Part shown: one piece after another, positions 5,449 to 6,052 of the stretch
How the letters are laid out: every line of letters starts with the position of its first letter
Position numbering within the stretch: the first letter of the stretch is position 1
Source of the DNA: B73-G16 sp964448445
Lineage (GTDB): Bacteria; Desulfobacterota; B13-G15
DNA: 6,052 nucleotides
Reading direction: 5' to 3'
Assembly (NCBI GenBank): GCA_964448445.1
Contig: CAYVAU010000073.1
Span: 1 to 6,052, forward strand
Notes under the pieces: generated by a model
The model's database searches: none
What the model saw: the letters and a program-made list of their open reading frames with translations, nothing else
Told to the model about the DNA's origin: nothing
Program-made: the position numbers and the translations under genes

Positions 5449-6052
5449 GTGCCCCTTGAACTCAAGGTCCTGATTCGGGGTGCTGGAGAGATGGCCAGCG
5501 CTGTGGCCTGGAGGCTCAACCGGTGTCATTTCCGCGTACTGATGACCGAAATCCCCAAGCCCCTCTCGGTGAGGAGGAGGGTCTGTTTCAGCGAGGCCGT
5601 CTTTCAGGGAGAACAGGTGGTGGAGGGGGTGAGGGGGGTGCTGATAAGGGATCCCCGGGAGGTCGAAGGGGTTTGGGCCAGAGGTGAGGTGGCAATTATC
5701 GTGGATCCGGAGGCGGAATGCCTTGATGCCATTGGGCCCGACGTGCTGGTCGATGCCATTATGGCCAAGAGGAACCTCGGGACCCGGATGGAGCAGGCCC
5801 CCTTGGTCATAGGCCTCGGCCCGGGCTTTTCGGCCGGAAGGGACGTGCACGTGGTGATAGAGACCAATCGGGGACACGACCTCGGCAGGACCATCTATCA
5901 GGGGGAGGCGGAACCGAACACAGGAATCCCGGCAGAAATCGCCGGGATCAGCGCACAGCGGGTGTTGAGGGCCCCCTCGGATGGGGTCTTCAGGCCCATA
6001 AAGGACATCGGGGACCGAGTAATGCGGGGGGAGGTCGTGGCCTGGGTGGGGG
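5449..6052 (+). CDS. yqeB: YqeB/EF2563-family selenium-dependent molybdenum hydroxylase maturation protein (3' end outside window)
   Basis: A frame open from GTG at 5449 to the window edge gives 201 residues; the family runs to about 250-270 residues, so the last part is missing. The N-terminus LIRGAGEMASAVAWRL (8-23) is a Rossmann-like glycine-rich motif. It is followed by MTEIPKPLSVRRRVCFSEAV (32-51) and DAIMAKRN (102-109). The hallmark block GLGPGFSAGRDVHVVIETNR (122-141) continues into GHDLGRTIYQGEAEPNTGIP (142-161). The visible tail, RAPSDGVFRPIKDIGDRVMRG (about 174-194), resembles a biotinyl/lipoyl-like barrel. Members of this family are encoded beside selenium-dependent molybdenum hydroxylases of the xanthine dehydrogenase type and are thought to help mature them; the reaction is unknown. 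It starts 1 nt after the MoeA-like gene, which strengthens the molybdenum link. Whether selenium is really used here cannot be seen in the window. Confidence 0.92.
   Translation, partial: MPLELKVLIRGAGEMASAVAWRLNRCHFRVLMTEIPKPLSVRRRVCFSEAVFQGEQVVEGVRGVLIRDPREVEGVWARGEVAIIVDPEAECLDAIGPDVLVDAIMAKRNLGTRMEQAPLVIGLGPGFSAGRDVHVVIETNRGHDLGRTIYQGEAEPNTGIPAEIAGISAQRVLRAPSDGVFRPIKDIGDRVMRGEVVAWVG

Overview
The window reads as a compact bacterial chromosome segment coded entirely on the + strand. It holds the 3' end of an unrecognised gene, a hairpin junction, and then a tightly packed run of five genes that continues past the right edge. No mobile element, RNA gene, CRISPR array or long non-coding stretch is visible. 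The largest gap is 60 nt.

The organism is most likely a Desulfobacterota (former Deltaproteobacteria) or similar anaerobe. This is inferred from the GC-rich, purine-biased coding strand, the frequent AGG (Arg) and ATA (Ile) codons, the particular EF-G-like subfamily (with Asp in place of the catalytic His), the fused AmmeMemoRadiSam B/A protein, and a YqeB-type molybdenum hydroxylase maturation gene. No marker gene settles the lineage.

Layout: 1-327 is the C-terminal part of an unknown protein. 302-330 carries a possible sigma70-type promoter overlapping that gene's end. 342-369 is a perfect 11-bp hairpin followed by five T's. 388-2481 encodes an EF-G-like GTPase (697 aa). 2483-2932 encodes D-aminoacyl-tRNA deacylase (dtd, TTG start). 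2935-4425 encodes a Memo/AMMECR1 fusion (AmmeMemoRadiSam B+A) with a signal-peptide-like N-terminus. 4425-5447 encodes a MoeA-like molybdopterin-binding protein with a C-terminal four-cysteine cluster. 5449 to beyond 6052 encodes a YqeB/EF2563-family selenium-dependent molybdenum hydroxylase maturation protein, cut by the window edge.

The five genes are separated by +1, +2, -1 (shared base) and +1 nt, so they are almost certainly co-transcribed and partly translationally coupled. The first two act on translation: an EF-G paralogue and proofreading of D-aminoacyl-tRNAs. The last two act in late molybdenum-cofactor handling. Between them sits the Memo/AMMECR1 fusion, whose chemistry is unclear. 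Each family is known. What deserves a second look is the combination, the altered GTPase motifs, the apparently exported Memo/AMMECR1 fusion, the cysteine tail of the MoeA-like protein, and the hairpin placed directly in front of the operon's first gene.
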